64,000 nucleotides of DNA from Mycobacteroides abscessus ATCC 19977 (GTDB taxonomy: Bacteria > Actinomycetota > Actinomycetes > Mycobacteriales > Mycobacteriaceae). The stretch spans positions 2,294,001 to 2,358,000 of the forward strand of contig NC_010397.1 of assembly GCF_000069185.1 (NCBI RefSeq), read 5' to 3'. The notes under the pieces are model-generated. The model did not search any database and was not told the origin of the DNA. It was given only the letters and a program-made list of their open reading frames with translations. Positions 45,171 to 53,694 of this stretch are shown one piece after another. The stretch's first letter is position 1. Each line of letters opens with the position of its first letter. The translations under genes were made by a program, and so were the position numbers.

Positions 45171-45665
45171 GTGGAAACCATCGAGGTACGACGCAGCATC
45201 GCCGCACCGATTGCCGATGTCTTCGACTGGATCAGCAATGCCGAAAACTACACCGACTCACCACTGTTCTTGGCGGCAAAACTGATCCGCTCCGGAAGCG
45301 CCGCGGCATACGGAGCCGGTGCGATACGCAGATTCACCTTCCCCTTTGCGGTTGTGCACGAAGAGATCACGCGCTTCGACCCGCCCTATTCGTTCAGCTA
45401 TCGGGTTGTCAAATGCATGCCACCGGTGCGACATGAAGGTGGTGCCGTAGTTCTGACACCAACCGCCCAGGGCACGGATCTCATGTGGTCGTCGAGTGCC
45501 GAGCTTCGGCTGCCGGTCTTTGCGGCACAAACAACGAGAGCGATATTGCCAAGACTGTTCGGCCGTGCTTTCTCCCAGGTCCTCGATGCCGCGCAATCCG
45601 CGCTGGAGGTGAACCACGGCCGTGCGAGTACGGCCATGCCTTCGGCCGACGGCCAACTCTCATAA
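45171..45665 (+). CDS. SRPBCC-family protein
   Basis: 164 residues from a GTG 9 bp after the TetR stop. The start METIEVRRSIAAPIADVFDWI and the strand pattern fit START-like ligand-binding proteins. It ends the plus-strand operon and is convergent, with a 5-bp gap, to the next gene. It may bind a hydrophobic substrate or product. No catalytic motif is recognised. Confidence 0.75.
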   Translation: METIEVRRSIAAPIADVFDWISNAENYTDSPLFLAAKLIRSGSAAAYGAGAIRRFTFPFAVVHEEITRFDPPYSFSYRVVKCMPPVRHEGGAVVLTPTAQGTDLMWSSSAELRLPVFAAQTTRAILPRLFGRAFSQVLDAAQSALEVNHGRASTAMPSADGQLS

Positions 45666-45670
45666 GGCGT

Positions 45671-46792
45671 CTAACGAGGGGTGTCGGTGCCGCTCCAGCG
45701 ATCGCGCTCACCCAGACCGGGGGCCCAGCCGGCGGCCGGACGGCCCGCGTACGCCGGTACTGCGCGGTGAATCCCGATCTCGGGAAGGTGGTTATGCACC
45801 ACGACGCCGCATTCTTGCAGTGGGACGGCAAGTTCGGCGAGAGTGAATGCCTCGTTCGAGTCCAGGCAGCCGCGGCCCGCGAGATGCTCGCTATTGAGCA
45901 GCTGCGCGGCCATCACCTCGGCCGCCTTGGCTGAACTGAGATACCACCCGGTGCACGTGATGATCCTGGAGTGCTCAAACTCGGGTGTTTTTAACGAGAC
46001 CCAAATGGAAACGGGCTCTTCCGTGGGTGCGTCGAACCTGCGCTGAAACCTCAGGAACGGCCACAGTGGAAGTCGACCCAAGATGTCCCGCTTGTTCAGA
46101 CGCACAATCCAGGAGTTGAGCCGCCGGTTGTCGATGTAGCAGTACGCACGAACCATACGACCGGCGGCCAGCCGCTGCACCCAGCCGTCGTTTCGTTCGG
46201 ACCAACCGATGCACTCCGTGTCACCGATCGGCTCGGGGAACGAAATGATCACCGCATCATGGGATCCCGAGTAAGCTCCGTGTCTTCCTGATGTGGTGAA
46301 GTTCGCGTGCACCAGCCGAATCCCTTCGGCGCCCCGATATCCATTCCATGGCAGGGGGACCGCGATCGTGATGCGTCCCTTCCAATACCGGTCATGCGAA
46401 ACCAGGTCGTTGACTACGAGATTCGTCACACCTGGTGCGAGACCGGCATTCAAGACAACGGTCCCCGAGGCCCTCAGGTATTGGTTCCTCAATCCCTGTT
46501 GTGCGGACATCTCGGTGATGGCGAGGCTGAGCAGCTTGGCGCCGGTGGTCAATGCGATTCTTTCGGCCGTGTAGTTGAGCGGCACCGTGTTCACCACGAT
46601 GTCCACGCCAGCCATGGCCTCGGCGACCGACTGTTCATCCTCAAGGTCTACATAGACGGAATCGGGTTGGCCATCGGGAGTTCGTAAGCCCCGCAGTACA
46701 TTCCAGTGTCGTGCACTGAACACGTCACAGACGGCCCTGCCCAGCGCCCCCGATGCGCCAATGACAAGAACCTTCGGCTTGAGATCACTCAT
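45671..46792 (-). CDS. Saccharopine dehydrogenase-like NAD(P)-binding protein
   Basis: 373 residues from the ATG at 46792; a longer reading starts at 46876 inside the promoter region. Rossmann motif VIGASGALGRAV near the start, then VNTVPLNYTAE and LNAGLAPGVTNLVV, as in saccharopine-dehydrogenase-like reductases. The C-terminal half is less conserved. Substrate unknown. It is divergent from a MarR gene, and the shared gap holds a striking inverted repeat. Confidence 0.72.
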   Translation of the reverse strand: MSDLKPKVLVIGASGALGRAVCDVFSARHWNVLRGLRTPDGQPDSVYVDLEDEQSVAEAMAGVDIVVNTVPLNYTAERIALTTGAKLLSLAITEMSAQQGLRNQYLRASGTVVLNAGLAPGVTNLVVNDLVSHDRYWKGRITIAVPLPWNGYRGAEGIRLVHANFTTSGRHGAYSGSHDAVIISFPEPIGDTECIGWSERNDGWVQRLAAGRMVRAYCYIDNRRLNSWIVRLNKRDILGRLPLWPFLRFQRRFDAPTEEPVSIWVSLKTPEFEHSRIITCTGWYLSSAKAAEVMAAQLLNSEHLAGRGCLDSNEAFTLAELAVPLQECGVVVHNHLPEIGIHRAVPAYAGRPAAGWAPGLGERDRWSGTDTPR

Positions 46793-46853
46793 GAGCAGGG
46801 CGCTCCCTTCGGTGTGGCTGGGCCAAGTTGGTGAAGCAGCTTTCCTAAAAATA

Positions 46854-46888
46854 ACCGACTTGTAGTCGGTAGGCAAGTGATAGTCGGT
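46854..46888. promoter_or_regulatory. Inverted repeat with a third half-site between the dehydrogenase and MarR genes
   Basis: ACCGACT-TGT-AGTCGGT (46854-46870) is a perfect 7-3-7 inverted repeat, and another AGTCGGT follows at 46882-46888, 18 bp from the first copy. It lies 62 bp upstream of the dehydrogenase-like gene in a 241-bp divergent gap. MarR proteins commonly bind such palindromes. No gene is seen in the rest of the gap. Confidence 0.5.
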
Positions 46889-47033
46889 GGTAATAATTCG
46901 GTATGGCCAAGGAAGGGATGTCGATGTCGCCCGGTGGCGGGCAGGAGGCGGTGCCCGGTAGCCCGCATATCATGTGTTCGGGCGTATCATTTATCGATGA
47001 ATATGATCATCGGGCTTGGTTTATTCTGATCTC

Positions 47034-47489
47034 GTGGCGCAACAGAACCTCGACGGTAGGCCGGACATCGCAGCGTTACTGGTGCCGCTCGGCCGGTCTT
47101 TCATGCGCGCGGAGTTACCGCTTTTGGAGACCCATGGCGTGTCGATGTGGGCGTACGCAGTACTAACGGCCTTGCGGGACAATGAGGCCAGCAGTCAGGC
47201 CAGTCTCGCCGATGCCATCGGTGCCGACCGCACCCGCATTATCGCGGTGTTGGACGATTTGCAGGAACGGAAGCTGATCAACCGGCAGCCCGATCCCAGC
47301 GATCGCAGAAGCAACCTGTTGTCGCTGACCCCTGCCGGACGTAAGACCGTTACGGCAGTGCAGAAAGCGATACAGGACAACGAGAATCGGATCCTGGCTG
47401 GGGTATCTTCCGTCGATCGCGGTGCATTCCTGCGGGTGCTCGAGTACCTCGCGCACCTAGATGATCCGCAGTTCTCGCCCAGGAACTAA
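47034..47489 (+). CDS. MarR-family regulator
   Basis: 151 residues from a GTG at 47034; a TTG at 47016 is also in frame. Winged helix is clear: ASLADAIGADRTRIIAVLDDLQERKLINRQPDPSDRRSNL (residues about 56-95), with the wing RQPDPSDRRS. MarR proteins are usually repressors that respond to phenolic or oxidative signals. It overlaps the convergent monooxygenase gene by 4 bp and is divergent from the dehydrogenase-like gene. Likely targets are that gene and itself. Confidence 0.85.
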   Translation: MAQQNLDGRPDIAALLVPLGRSFMRAELPLLETHGVSMWAYAVLTALRDNEASSQASLADAIGADRTRIIAVLDDLQERKLINRQPDPSDRRSNLLSLTPAGRKTVTAVQKAIQDNENRILAGVSSVDRGAFLRVLEYLAHLDDPQFSPRN

Positions 47490-48985
47490 GCCGCCGAAGA
47501 CACGGCCTTGGACTTCGCGATGCCGAACTGCATGTTTTCGTCAATCCGATCACGATGGAACGCAAGGAAATCCAGTACGTAATTGTGCCGGATTGCCCAT
47601 GGCCCCGAAACTCCCGAGCGGGGCATGTGTGCGTCACCGCGGGTCACGTACCCCGACGACAGGTTGAAGAAGGGCCGGGCCTCGAGTTCCTCGCCGTGCC
47701 GGTCCGGATAGGCGTGGGTGTAACCGTGTCGATCCATGTAGTCGAGAAGTCGCACCACGGCACGCGCGCTCAAGTCGGCACGCAGTGTCCATGACGCATT
47801 GGTGTATCCGACGCTCCAGGCGGCGTTCGGTACTCCCTCGATCAGATAGCCCTTGTAGATGAACCGATTCGGCGCGTCCACAGGGGAGCCGTCCACGCTC
47901 AGCGCGATGCCGCCGAAGATCTGCAGATTCAGCCCTGTGGCAGTGATGATCACATCGGCAGGCAACTCCTGGCCCGAGCCCAACCGGATTCCCGCGGACG
48001 TGAAGGTGTCGATGGTGTCGGTGACCATCCGGACCCCTCCATTGCTGATGGCCTCGAAGAGGTCGCCGTCGGTATCCGCGCATACGCGTTGATCCCACGG
48101 GTTGTAGCGGGGTGCGAAATGCACGTCGACCGGGTAGCCCGCAGGGAGCAGTTTGGTGATGCGCCGTCTGAGGAACCACTTCGCGAAGCCGGGTGCCTTG
48201 CGGCATACCTGATACATGATCCAGTTGAATCCGCCCAGCCAGATGCGTGCGAAATGCTGAACAATGCTGAGTGGAAAGACTTTTCGCATCACATCGACAA
48301 CCGCGTCAACTCGGGCGATCGGGTAGATATAGCTGGGGGAACGCTGCAGCATATTCACCTTGGCCCCGGCGCGCGCCAACGACGGCACCAGGGTGATCGC
48401 GGTCGCGCCGCTGCCGATGACAGTGATCTCCTTGCCGGAGCAATCCAGGTCATCTGGCCAATGTTGGGGATGGATCAATCGCCCGGCGAACTTCTCCACC
48501 CCCGGGAATTCCGGGGTGTAGCCGTCGTCGTAGTTGTAGTAGCCGGTGCACAGGTACAGGAACTTGGCGCGGTAAGTCGTCGGGCCGGCCGGTGTGTCGA
48601 CGCGCACCGACCAGATGTCGGTATCGGTCCCGAAATCGGCGCTGGTGACCTTGGCCGAGAAGGTGATATGCCCGTCGATGTCGTAGTCGCTGGCCGCGTG
48701 CTCCAGATAGTCGCGAATGTCCGCGCCATCGGCGATGGTGTTGCGTTCATGCCAGGGGTGGTACCCGAAACTGAGCGTATAGATATCGCTGTCGGAGCGG
48801 ATTCCGGGGTAGCGGAACAGGTCCCAGGTCCCGCCGATGCGCTCGCGGCGCTCGACGATGTGAAAGCTGCGGCCGGCGCCGCTCAATCGGATAGCGGCAT
48901 TGATACCGGATATCCCGGCGCCGACGATGAGAACGTCTACTAATTCATCTCTCGGCATGTCCGACATGATGCTCCTGATCGTCAT
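47486..48985 (-). CDS. Flavin-binding monooxygenase, Baeyer-Villiger type (EthA-like)
   Basis: 499 residues; an ATG at 48967 is an alternative start. FAD motif GAGISGINAA and NADPH motif GSGATA are present, with the Baeyer-Villiger fingerprint FAGRLIHPQHWP between them. M. tuberculosis EthA (489 residues) belongs here; it activates thioamide drugs. The family oxidises ketones to esters or attacks N and S atoms. No EthR-type regulator is next to it. Many mycobacterial paralogues exist, so I do not call it ethA. Confidence 0.88.
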   Translation of the reverse strand: MTIRSIMSDMPRDELVDVLIVGAGISGINAAIRLSGAGRSFHIVERRERIGGTWDLFRYPGIRSDSDIYTLSFGYHPWHERNTIADGADIRDYLEHAASDYDIDGHITFSAKVTSADFGTDTDIWSVRVDTPAGPTTYRAKFLYLCTGYYNYDDGYTPEFPGVEKFAGRLIHPQHWPDDLDCSGKEITVIGSGATAITLVPSLARAGAKVNMLQRSPSYIYPIARVDAVVDVMRKVFPLSIVQHFARIWLGGFNWIMYQVCRKAPGFAKWFLRRRITKLLPAGYPVDVHFAPRYNPWDQRVCADTDGDLFEAISNGGVRMVTDTIDTFTSAGIRLGSGQELPADVIITATGLNLQIFGGIALSVDGSPVDAPNRFIYKGYLIEGVPNAAWSVGYTNASWTLRADLSARAVVRLLDYMDRHGYTHAYPDRHGEELEARPFFNLSSGYVTRGDAHMPRSGVSGPWAIRHNYVLDFLAFHRDRIDENMQFGIAKSKAVSSAA

Positions 48986-49012
48986 TGATGAGACAACATC
49001 TGGCCCATCACG

Positions 49013-50221
49013 CTACCCCGAGAGGGAAGCCCGATAGCCCGCGAGTGCTTGCAAGATCGGCGCGGCCGCGCGGGCGGCCATGACCGCGTATGCCTCCTCG
49101 GTCTGCATCGCGACGTCCCGTGGATCCCGGGAGCCCCGTTCGATGCGATCCCGCACGAAGGCGAGCTCAACGACCTGGGCCGCGAAGTTTTTCACGGCGG
49201 CCCCGCCGGGGGCCCCGCCGATTCGTCTGGCAGCGGCGATGGCGTGTTTGCGTTCCTTGAGCGATCCCAGCCAGGTCGCCTCATTGGGAGTGATCAACCC
49301 GACTGCCACCATCCCGGGCAGTTTCCCGGCGACCACGTGCTGTTCCCTACGCCGGCTGCGTACGCCGACCACGATCATCAGTACGAACATCGGCACCATC
49401 CAGAGCACGTACACGGCTAGATAGCCCTTGAGCCCGAGGAACGATGAGCCATTCCACAAACCGTGCATGACCACCGCCGCCAGGTATCCGGCCAGGATGC
49501 GGAAGAACTTGCCCGTGGCGTCACGTCGCCGCAGGGCGTAATACACGCCGACCCCCGTCATGCTTGTGAAGAGCGAATGCGCGAACGGGCCCAGTCCGAG
49601 CCGGACGATCGCGGTCAGCACGGACTCTCCCACGGTGTTGCCGCTGCCGATGTAGGCGATGTCTTCGAGCCACGCGAATCCCGCCGCGGTGATACCCGCG
49701 TACACCAGGCAGTCGGTCAGTGAATTCAGCTCGTGGCGGCGCCGGCCGGTCAGCATCAGCAGCAGGAAGGCGCCCTTGGCGGCCTCTTCGATGAATGGTG
49801 CACGGATGGCGATCGAGGCGAAGGACGTGCTGCCGTCCGGGGCGTAGACCGAGCCGAAGGCCATCTCAAGGACGATCGACACGACGACGGCAAGCGATGC
49901 GCCCCAGACGAATGCCAGCACAAGGAGCCGGGAGGGCTCCGGTTCCCAGCGATCCAGCCAGAGATAGCACAGAACCACGATCCCGATGGCGACGCTGGAG
50001 AGGACCAGGCCGATCATCGCCCCAACGGGATTGGACAGCAGCAGGCCCGTAATGATCAATCCCGTCACCAGCGCAAGAGCGATGATGACGCCGATCGGCG
50101 CACCTACCTGCTTGATCCGCTGCCCAAATCCGGGCATCGGTGGAAGGGGTGTGGGCGCCGGCGCGTAGGACACCACCGAAGAGTAGCTGCGACCTCCCGG
50201 GCGCGTGCGGTAGCGCCCCAT
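49013..50221 (-). CDS. PrsW-family intramembrane metalloprotease
   Basis: 402 residues from the ATG at 50221; a longer in-frame reading would cross the rpsA promoter. About eight helices. PrsW hallmarks are present: FIEEAAKG (EExxK), AAGFAWLEDI and the His of PFAHSLFTS plus HGLWNG. PrsW cleaves an anti-sigma factor in Bacillus; the actinobacterial members are uncharacterised. The C-terminal soluble tail (about 300-402) is a mycobacterial feature. Divergent from rpsA. Confidence 0.85.
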   Translation of the reverse strand: MGRYRTRPGGRSYSSVVSYAPAPTPLPPMPGFGQRIKQVGAPIGVIIALALVTGLIITGLLLSNPVGAMIGLVLSSVAIGIVVLCYLWLDRWEPEPSRLLVLAFVWGASLAVVVSIVLEMAFGSVYAPDGSTSFASIAIRAPFIEEAAKGAFLLLMLTGRRRHELNSLTDCLVYAGITAAGFAWLEDIAYIGSGNTVGESVLTAIVRLGLGPFAHSLFTSMTGVGVYYALRRRDATGKFFRILAGYLAAVVMHGLWNGSSFLGLKGYLAVYVLWMVPMFVLMIVVGVRSRRREQHVVAGKLPGMVAVGLITPNEATWLGSLKERKHAIAAARRIGGAPGGAAVKNFAAQVVELAFVRDRIERGSRDPRDVAMQTEEAYAVMAARAAAPILQALAGYRASLSG

Positions 50222-50248
50222 TGACGCCGCCCCTCGGGGCGGCCGGGT

Positions 50249-50278
50249 TTGTGCTGGTGGAGCGCGGTCTAGTAAGGT
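50249..50278 (+). promoter_or_regulatory. Candidate housekeeping promoter of rpsA
   Basis: TTGTGC (50249-50254) and TAAGGT (50273-50278) are separated by 18 bp and lie about 108 bp before the rpsA start. They fit mycobacterial SigA-type -35 and -10 elements. Confidence 0.5.
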
Positions 50279-50385
50279 GAAGCACATCTCTGCCGCACGT
50301 GCGGAGGTAGAAGCGCGTCCGCAGCTGAGGCTAGCTGCACCCAGCACTGTCCCTACTACACAACCTGTCCGGAGCAACCCCACAC

Positions 50386-51831
50386 ATGCCAAGTCCCACC
50401 GTCACCTCGCCGCAAGTAGCCGTCAACGACATCGGCTCGGCCGAGGATTTTCTCGCCGCTATCGACAAGACGATCAAGTACTTCAACGATGGCGACATCG
50501 TCGAAGGGACCATCGTCAAGGTTGACCGCGACGAAGTTCTTCTTGACATCGGTTACAAGACCGAAGGTGTCATCCCGTCCCGCGAGCTCTCGATCAAGCA
50601 CGATGTCGACCCCAACGAGGTCGTTTCCGTGGGCGACGAGGTCGAGGCCCTGGTTCTCACCAAGGAAGACAAAGAAGGCCGCCTGATCCTGTCCAAGAAG
50701 CGCGCTCAGTACGAGCGGGCCTGGGGCACGATCGAGGAGCTCAAGGAGAAGGACGAGGCCGTCAAGGGCACCGTCATCGAGGTCGTCAAGGGCGGCCTGA
50801 TCCTGGACATCGGTCTGCGCGGCTTCCTGCCCGCGTCGCTGGTCGAGATGCGTCGCGTCCGCGATCTGCAGCCGTATATCGGCAAGGAGATCGAGGCCAA
50901 GATCATCGAGCTGGACCGCAACCGCAACAACGTGGTGCTCTCGCGTCGCGCGTGGCTCGAGCAGACCCAGAGCGAAGTTCGCTCTGAATTCCTCAACCAG
51001 CTCACCAAGGGTGCCATCCGCAAGGGTGTCGTGTCCTCGATCGTCAACTTCGGCGCGTTCGTCGATCTCGGAGGGGTTGACGGCCTGGTTCACGTGTCCG
51101 AGCTGTCCTGGAAGCACATCGATCACCCGTCCGAGGTTGTTCAGGTGGGCGACGAGGTCACCGTCGAGGTTCTCGACGTCGACATGGACCGTGAGCGGGT
51201 CTCGTTGTCGCTCAAGGCCACTCAGGAAGACCCGTGGCGCCACTTCGCCCGCACGCATGCCATCGGCCAGATTGTGCCGGGTAAGGTCACCAAGCTGGTG
51301 CCGTTCGGTGCGTTCGTCCGTGTCGAGGAGGGCATCGAGGGCCTGGTGCACATCTCCGAGCTCTCGGAGCGCCACGTTGAGGTGCCGGACCAGGTTGTGG
51401 GTGTCGGCGACGACGCGATGGTCAAGGTCATCGACATCGACCTGGAGCGTCGCCGGATCTCGCTGAGCCTCAAGCAGGCCAACGAGGATTACACCGAGGA
51501 GTTCGACCCCTCGAAGTACGGCATGGCCGACAGCTACGACGACGCCGGGAACTACATCTTCCCGGAGGGCTTCGACGCCGAGACCAACGAATGGCTCGAG
51601 GGCTTCGACAAGCAGCGTGAGGAGTGGGAAGCCCGGTACGCCGAGGCCGAGCGCCGTCACAAGATGCACACCGTGCAGATGGAGAAGTCGGCGGCAGCTG
51701 CCGAGGCAGAGGCCGCGGCGGCGTCCACGAGCAGTTCCTCGCGATCCGACGATTCTGCTTCGCAGGGCGGCTCGCTCGCCAACGACGAGCAGCTCGCCGC
51801 ACTGCGCGAGAAGCTGGCAGGCAACGCCTAA
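50386..51831 (+). CDS. rpsA: 30S ribosomal protein S1
   Basis: 481 residues, the normal mycobacterial length. Four S1 RNA-binding repeats occupy residues about 33-105, 122-190, 207-277 and 292-365; the third and fourth have GVVSSIVNFGAFVDLGG and GKVTKLVPFGAFVRVEEG. A glutamate/alanine-rich C-terminal tail ends the protein. S1 binds mRNA at the ribosome during initiation and takes part in trans-translation. In M. tuberculosis the C-terminal part has been discussed as a pyrazinoic acid target. Followed by a strong terminator. Confidence 0.98.
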   Translation: MPSPTVTSPQVAVNDIGSAEDFLAAIDKTIKYFNDGDIVEGTIVKVDRDEVLLDIGYKTEGVIPSRELSIKHDVDPNEVVSVGDEVEALVLTKEDKEGRLILSKKRAQYERAWGTIEELKEKDEAVKGTVIEVVKGGLILDIGLRGFLPASLVEMRRVRDLQPYIGKEIEAKIIELDRNRNNVVLSRRAWLEQTQSEVRSEFLNQLTKGAIRKGVVSSIVNFGAFVDLGGVDGLVHVSELSWKHIDHPSEVVQVGDEVTVEVLDVDMDRERVSLSLKATQEDPWRHFARTHAIGQIVPGKVTKLVPFGAFVRVEEGIEGLVHISELSERHVEVPDQVVGVGDDAMVKVIDIDLERRRISLSLKQANEDYTEEFDPSKYGMADSYDDAGNYIFPEGFDAETNEWLEGFDKQREEWEARYAEAERRHKMHTVQMEKSAAAAEAEAAAASTSSSSRSDDSASQGGSLANDEQLAALREKLAGNA

Positions 51832-51849
51832 GCGCACGTTCTGACGAAA

Positions 51850-51880
51850 GAAGGCCCCGGTCATGGCGACCGGGGCCTTC
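51850..51880 (+). terminator. Rho-independent terminator after rpsA
   Basis: AAGGCCCCGGTC (51851-51862) pairs perfectly with GACCGGGGCCTT (51868-51879) around a 5-base loop, and an extra G-C pair closes the base of the stem. TTCTTC follows the stem. Confidence 0.88.
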
Positions 51881-51954
51881 TTCGTGATCTATCGAAACCA
51901 GTTGCATGCCCCGATATCTTTGGAGCATGGGCATATTCATGATGGTGCTGCGTC

Positions 51955-52476
51955 GTGTCCGGCCAACGGTCGCGACGCCAGTGGGGCTGGTATCCGCTCA
52001 CTGATGACTGGGCGGCGCGGATCGTCGCCGAATCCGGTGTTCGCTCAGGGGAGTTCGTTGTGGATCTGGGCGCAGGACACGGCGCGCTGACGGCACATCT
52101 GGTTGCCGCTGGTGCCAGGGTGCTAGCCGTCGAGCTGCATCCGGGGCGGGCTCGACACCTTCGTTCACGGTTTGCCGAGGAAGATGTCCGGATAGCGGAA
52201 GCGGACCTGCTCGCCTTCCGGTGGCCGCGACGGCCATTTCGGGTGGTGGCGAGCCCGCCCTACCAAGTCACCAGCGCACTGATACGGAGTCTCTTGACGC
52301 CGGAATCCCGGCTGCTGGCTGCCGACCTGGTGCTGCAGCGCGGGGCTGTGCACAAACATGCGAAGCGAGCACCTGTTCGCCATTGGACGCTACGGGCCGG
52401 AATCACATTGCCGCGAAGCGCTTTCCATCATCCACCGCAGGTGGATTCGTCGGTGCTGGTGATCAGGCGGCGCTGA
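51955..52476 (+). CDS. erm(41): 23S rRNA (adenine) methyltransferase Erm(41), full length
   Basis: 173 codons from a GTG start, the length of the intact M. abscessus gene. SAM motif VVDLGAGHGALT and the catalytic VASPPYQ (NPPY-like) motif are present. It methylates A2058 of 23S rRNA and gives inducible macrolide resistance. Codon 10 is TGG (51982-51984), so nucleotide 28 is T, the Trp10 form linked to inducible resistance; the C28 form is inactive. The deletions that truncate the gene in subsp. massiliense are absent, so the strain is probably subsp. abscessus or bolletii. No attenuator leader peptide is obvious in the 75-bp gap after the rpsA terminator; WhiB7 is the known inducer. Confidence 0.96.
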   Translation: MSGQRSRRQWGWYPLTDDWAARIVAESGVRSGEFVVDLGAGHGALTAHLVAAGARVLAVELHPGRARHLRSRFAEEDVRIAEADLLAFRWPRRPFRVVASPPYQVTSALIRSLLTPESRLLAADLVLQRGAVHKHAKRAPVRHWTLRAGITLPRSAFHHPPQVDSSVLVIRRR

Positions 52477-52496
52477 CCCTGTGACAGACTGCGGGC

Positions 52497-53684
52497 ATGT
52501 TGCGTATCGGCCTAACCGGTGGAATCGGTGCGGGGAAGTCCACCGTCTCGCGGACCCTCGCCGGGTGCGGGGCTTTCATCGTGGACAGCGATGTGATCGC
52601 ACGCGAGGTGGTGGAACCCGGAACGCCTGGGCTGGCGGCGCTCGTGGAGGCCTTTGGAGAAACGATACTGCGTGCCGACGGTGCCCTGGATCGTCCGGCA
52701 TTGGCGGCCATCGCATTCCAGGACGATGAGCACCGCGCCACTCTCAATGGGATAGTGCATCCGTTGGTGGGGGCGCGCCGGGCTGAACTGATTGCGGCTG
52801 CGGGTGAGGAAGCTGTTGTGGTGGAAGATATTCCGCTGCTCACCGAAAACTCACTCGCGCCGTTTTATCACCTGGTTCTGGTCGTTCACGCGGACATCGA
52901 AACTCGGGTGACACGGCTTGTCACTCATCGTGGGATGAATGAGCAGGACGCCCGCTCGCGCGTCGCCGCGCAGGCCTCCGATGAGCAGCGCCGCGCGATC
53001 GCGGATGTGTGGCTGGACAACTCTGGCGATACCGAGGTGCTTGCGCACGCGGTGCGTGATCTGTGGGCTTCCCGGCTGCTGCCCTACGCACATAATCTGC
53101 GCATGCGGCAACGCGCGCCGTGGCGGCCCGAGCTGATGCCTGCGGATCCGACGTGGCCGGTGCAGGCGCAGCGCGTCATCAATCGCCTTGCGGTGGCTTG
53201 TGGCTCGCGGGCGCTGCGGATCGACCATATCGGCTCCACGGCAGTACCTGGTCTGGATGCCAAAGACGTCATCGATATCCAGGTGACGGTGGAGTCACTT
53301 GCCGTGGCCGACACGCTGGCGGATCCCTTAGCGGGCATCGGGTTGCCGTCGATCCCGGGTATCACCACAGATGACCCACATGACTCTGACACCGCCCATT
53401 GGGGTAAGCGCATCCATGCCGCAGCCGATCCGGGACGCGCCGTTCTGGTGCACGTGAGAGTGGACGGCTGGCCGGGGCAGCGATTCGCGCTGATTTTCCG
53501 GGATTGGCTGCGGTCCGACCACCAGGCGTGCGCCGAGTATCTTTCGATCAAGCAGGCGGCTGAGCGGGCGGCGGCTGCGGCCGGCGGCGATCCCGGCGCC
53601 TACGTGGATGCCAAGGAGCCTTGGTTCGCCCAGGCGTACACGCGGGCACTGGATTGGGCCAATGCATCCCAATGGACGCCTTAG
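52497..53684 (+). CDS. coaE: Dephospho-CoA kinase CoaE fused to a GrpB/UPF0157 domain
   Basis: 395 residues. Residues 1-200 form the kinase with P-loop [12 protein letters not shown] at the start; it phosphorylates dephospho-CoA in the last step of CoA synthesis. Residues about 205-395 are a GrpB/UPF0157 nucleotidyltransferase-like domain with [22 protein letters not shown]. The same fusion occurs in M. tuberculosis (Rv1631). The role of the second domain is not settled. It starts 20 bp after erm(41). Confidence 0.95.
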   Translation: MLRIGLTGGIGAGKSTVSRTLAGCGAFIVDSDVIAREVVEPGTPGLAALVEAFGETILRADGALDRPALAAIAFQDDEHRATLNGIVHPLVGARRAELIAAAGEEAVVVEDIPLLTENSLAPFYHLVLVVHADIETRVTRLVTHRGMNEQDARSRVAAQASDEQRRAIADVWLDNSGDTEVLAHAVRDLWASRLLPYAHNLRMRQRAPWRPELMPADPTWPVQAQRVINRLAVACGSRALRIDHIGSTAVPGLDAKDVIDIQVTVESLAVADTLADPLAGIGLPSIPGITTDDPHDSDTAHWGKRIHAAADPGRAVLVHVRVDGWPGQRFALIFRDWLRSDHQACAEYLSIKQAAERAAAAAGGDPGAYVDAKEPWFAQAYTRALDWANASQWTP

Positions 53685-53694
53685 CTTTTCCGTT

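Noticed and set aside
46903..47166. 87-codon plus-strand frame before the MarR gene
   Set aside because: It overlaps the MarR gene in another frame and the translation has no recognisable fold, despite a plausible AAGGAAGG nearby.
50356..51864. 502-codon minus-strand frame opposite rpsA
   Set aside because: Antisense shadow of a highly biased ribosomal gene; rpsA on the plus strand is unmistakable.
51881..51954. Attenuator leader peptide before erm(41)
   Set aside because: The gap is only about 75 bp and no short open frame with a stalling motif and paired stems is seen; known induction is through WhiB7.
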